This document shows positions 62,917-64,000 of a stretch of 64,000 nt of DNA, piece after piece. Location of the stretch: contig JBNKJP010000048.1 of NCBI GenBank assembly GCA_050291245.1, positions 1 through 64,000 of the forward strand, in the 5' to 3' direction. The notes under the pieces are model-generated. The model was given only the letters and a program-made list of their open reading frames with translations, ran no database searches and was not told the origin of the DNA. A program made the position numbers and the translations under genes. The stretch is from Thiodiazotropha sp050291245 (GTDB lineage: Bacteria > Pseudomonadota > Gammaproteobacteria > Chromatiales > Chromatiaceae). Position 1 is the stretch's first letter; every line of letters starts with the position of its first letter.

Positions 62917-64000
62917 TCAATAACTATCTGAATCCGGTGGACAAGTCTGCAATTGATCCGCAACCGTTTCGATCCAGTGCTGGATGCCTGTCCCATCCGG
63001 TAAATGCCTGGCCAAATGGGTGAGGCAACCGATGTTGGCGGTGGCGATCAGGTCTGGCTTGCCGGACATCAAGGCGGCTGACTTTTGCTGGCCCAGGGAG
63101 TCGGCCATTGCCGGGTTTAGAATCGAATAGGTGCCTGCTGAGCCACAGCACAGGTGTGGATCCGGAACCTGGGTCAAGGAAAACCCCAGTCGGGTCAGGA
63201 TCTGTTCCACCACACCGTTGAGACCCTGTCCGTGTTGCAGGGTGCAGGGTGTGTGCAAGGCAATGTTCGGCGGAGCGTCCTGGGTCATGCACAGGAGATT
63301 GAGGTCTTCGTGCAGCAGGATTTCGGCGATATCCTTGGCGGCTCCCGCCACCTGGGTTGCTTTCTCCGCGTAGTCTGGATCGTCTGCCAGCAGACGGTCA
63401 TACTCCTTGATCATCTGTCCACAGCCGCTGGCGGTGATGATCAGTGCCTCAGCCCCGTTATGCAGCAACGGCCACCAGACATCGATGTTGCGCCTTGCAG
63501 CTTCACGCGCGGCCCGGGTATCGTCCAGGTGATGCTCGATTGCGCCACAGCAGCCGGCCTTGGGGCTTTGGATCAGCGATATGCCGAGCTGATGCAGAAC
63601 CTGTGCCGTCGCCTGGTTGATGTTCGGTGCCAGTGCGGGTTGCACGCAGCCATCCAGGATCAACATTTTACGGGTATGTGCCGATCGCTGGGTGGTGTCG
63701 CTGGCGGACGGCGCCGGGGGCGCTGGTATGTGACGCGCCAGCGAAACGGGGAGTAGTGGACGCGTGAATCGTCCCAGTCGTAGCAAACCGGCAAATACCC
63801 GCTTGTGCGTCAGGATCTTGCGCAACAACCAGCGCCGAGTACGATCCAGGTATGATCGCGGATGGTGTCTCTCCAGATGAGCTCGACCGATTTCCATCAG
63901 GCGATGGTAGTCCACACCGGAAGGGCAGGTAGTTTCGCAGGAACGGCACAGTAGGCACGCATCCAGATGCTGTTGCACCGAATGGCTGGGCTCCGCGCCT
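62917..64000 (-). CDS. glcF: Glycolate oxidase iron-sulfur subunit, N-terminus cut by window edge
   Basis: 361 codons in frame to base 64000; the GTG at 63978 lies inside the gene because upstream residues (GAEPSHS before VQQHLD) fit the family. One 4Fe-4S cluster motif CLLCRSCETTCPSGVDY and CCG domains (TASGCGQMIKEYD, PDPHLCCGSAGTYS, GCLTHL) are seen; the first cluster motif lies outside. GlcF with GlcD/GlcE oxidises glycolate to glyoxylate. The other subunits presumably lie just outside. Confidence 0.93.
   Translation of the reverse strand, partial: GAEPSHSVQQHLDACLLCRSCETTCPSGVDYHRLMEIGRAHLERHHPRSYLDRTRRWLLRKILTHKRVFAGLLRLGRFTRPLLPVSLARHIPAPPAPSASDTTQRSAHTRKMLILDGCVQPALAPNINQATAQVLHQLGISLIQSPKAGCCGAIEHHLDDTRAAREAARRNIDVWWPLLHNGAEALIITASGCGQMIKEYDRLLADDPDYAEKATQVAGAAKDIAEILLHEDLNLLCMTQDAPPNIALHTPCTLQHGQGLNGVVEQILTRLGFSLTQVPDPHLCCGSAGTYSILNPAMADSLGQQKSAALMSGKPDLIATANIGCLTHLARHLPDGTGIQHWIETVADQLQTCPPDSDSY

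Noticed and set aside
1..64000. tRNA, rRNA, CRISPR array, riboswitch, phage or intact IS
   Set aside because: None could be recognised by reading; no regular spacer repeats and no transposase or integrase frame.

Overview
The window is a G+C-rich chromosomal segment of a gammaproteobacterium. The housekeeping set (asd, leuCD/leuB with a divergent LysR gene, mrcB, slt, rsd-type regulator, folM, NAD-type glutamate dehydrogenase, glcF) is typical of that class. The proteobacterial dedicated sortase genes, a NafY-type nitrogenase cofactor protein, c-type cytochromes, a SCO1 protein and a bacteriohemerythrin suggest a marine or sediment respiratory bacterium, possibly a sulfur-oxidiser of the Sedimenticola/Thiodiazotropha type. 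That assignment is inference only. No rRNA, tRNA, CRISPR array, integrase or intact insertion sequence was seen.

Layout. 1-5.5 kb: leucine/aspartate-family biosynthesis (asd cut by the window edge, leuB, leuD, leuC on the minus strand, LysR regulator divergent). 5.5-7.4 kb: repeats and two gene stumps joined by their 5' sides (a LysR regulator and a DUF2236-type oxygenase). 7.4-12.7 kb: a PstS-like binding protein, a SCO1 protein, a TPR lipoprotein and a DUF3857/transglutaminase protein. 13.3-14.9 kb: PhzF-like isomerase and a methyltransferase. 15.1-18.5 kb: a four-gene minus-strand run with an AAA+ ATPase, a membrane-anchored TPR protein and two secreted proteins of unknown function. 18.8-21.1 kb: a gene graveyard (GH43 glycosidase and multihaem cytochrome, both broken several times). 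21.3-29.0 kb: a V4R-like protein, a secreted GH31/CBM20 alpha-glucosidase, and a degenerate GGDEF/EAL-type protein. 29.4-30.8 kb: monothiol glutaredoxin-BolA-NafY operon. 31.3-33.6 kb: FG-GAP lipoprotein and a small protein.

33.6-42.9 kb is the most interesting part. Five minus-strand genes run almost without gaps: a short PstS-like protein, an outer-membrane porin, a large sensory GGDEF/EAL protein, and the response regulator and histidine kinase of a proteobacterial dedicated sortase system (PdsR, PdsS). Diverging from them are the OmpA-like protein PdsO, a 53-codon coupled ORF, an 88-residue membrane leader where the sortase substrate gene would be expected, and a class GN sortase that keeps its catalytic His but has lost the part with the catalytic Cys and Arg. 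Regulation and envelope partners are therefore intact while the enzyme and probably its substrate are broken.

43-64 kb is mostly core: glutamine amidotransferase, YafK-type L,D-transpeptidase, dihaem cytochrome, PBP1b, a likely PD-(D/E)XK-fold protein next to a DinG/YoaA-type helicase, bacteriohemerythrin, folM-gdh, MidA-like methyltransferase, thioredoxin-fold protein, Rsd/AlgQ, a class III nucleotidyl cyclase with a large unknown N-terminus, slt and glcF (cut by the right edge). Several families of palindromic intergenic repeats are scattered over the whole window.
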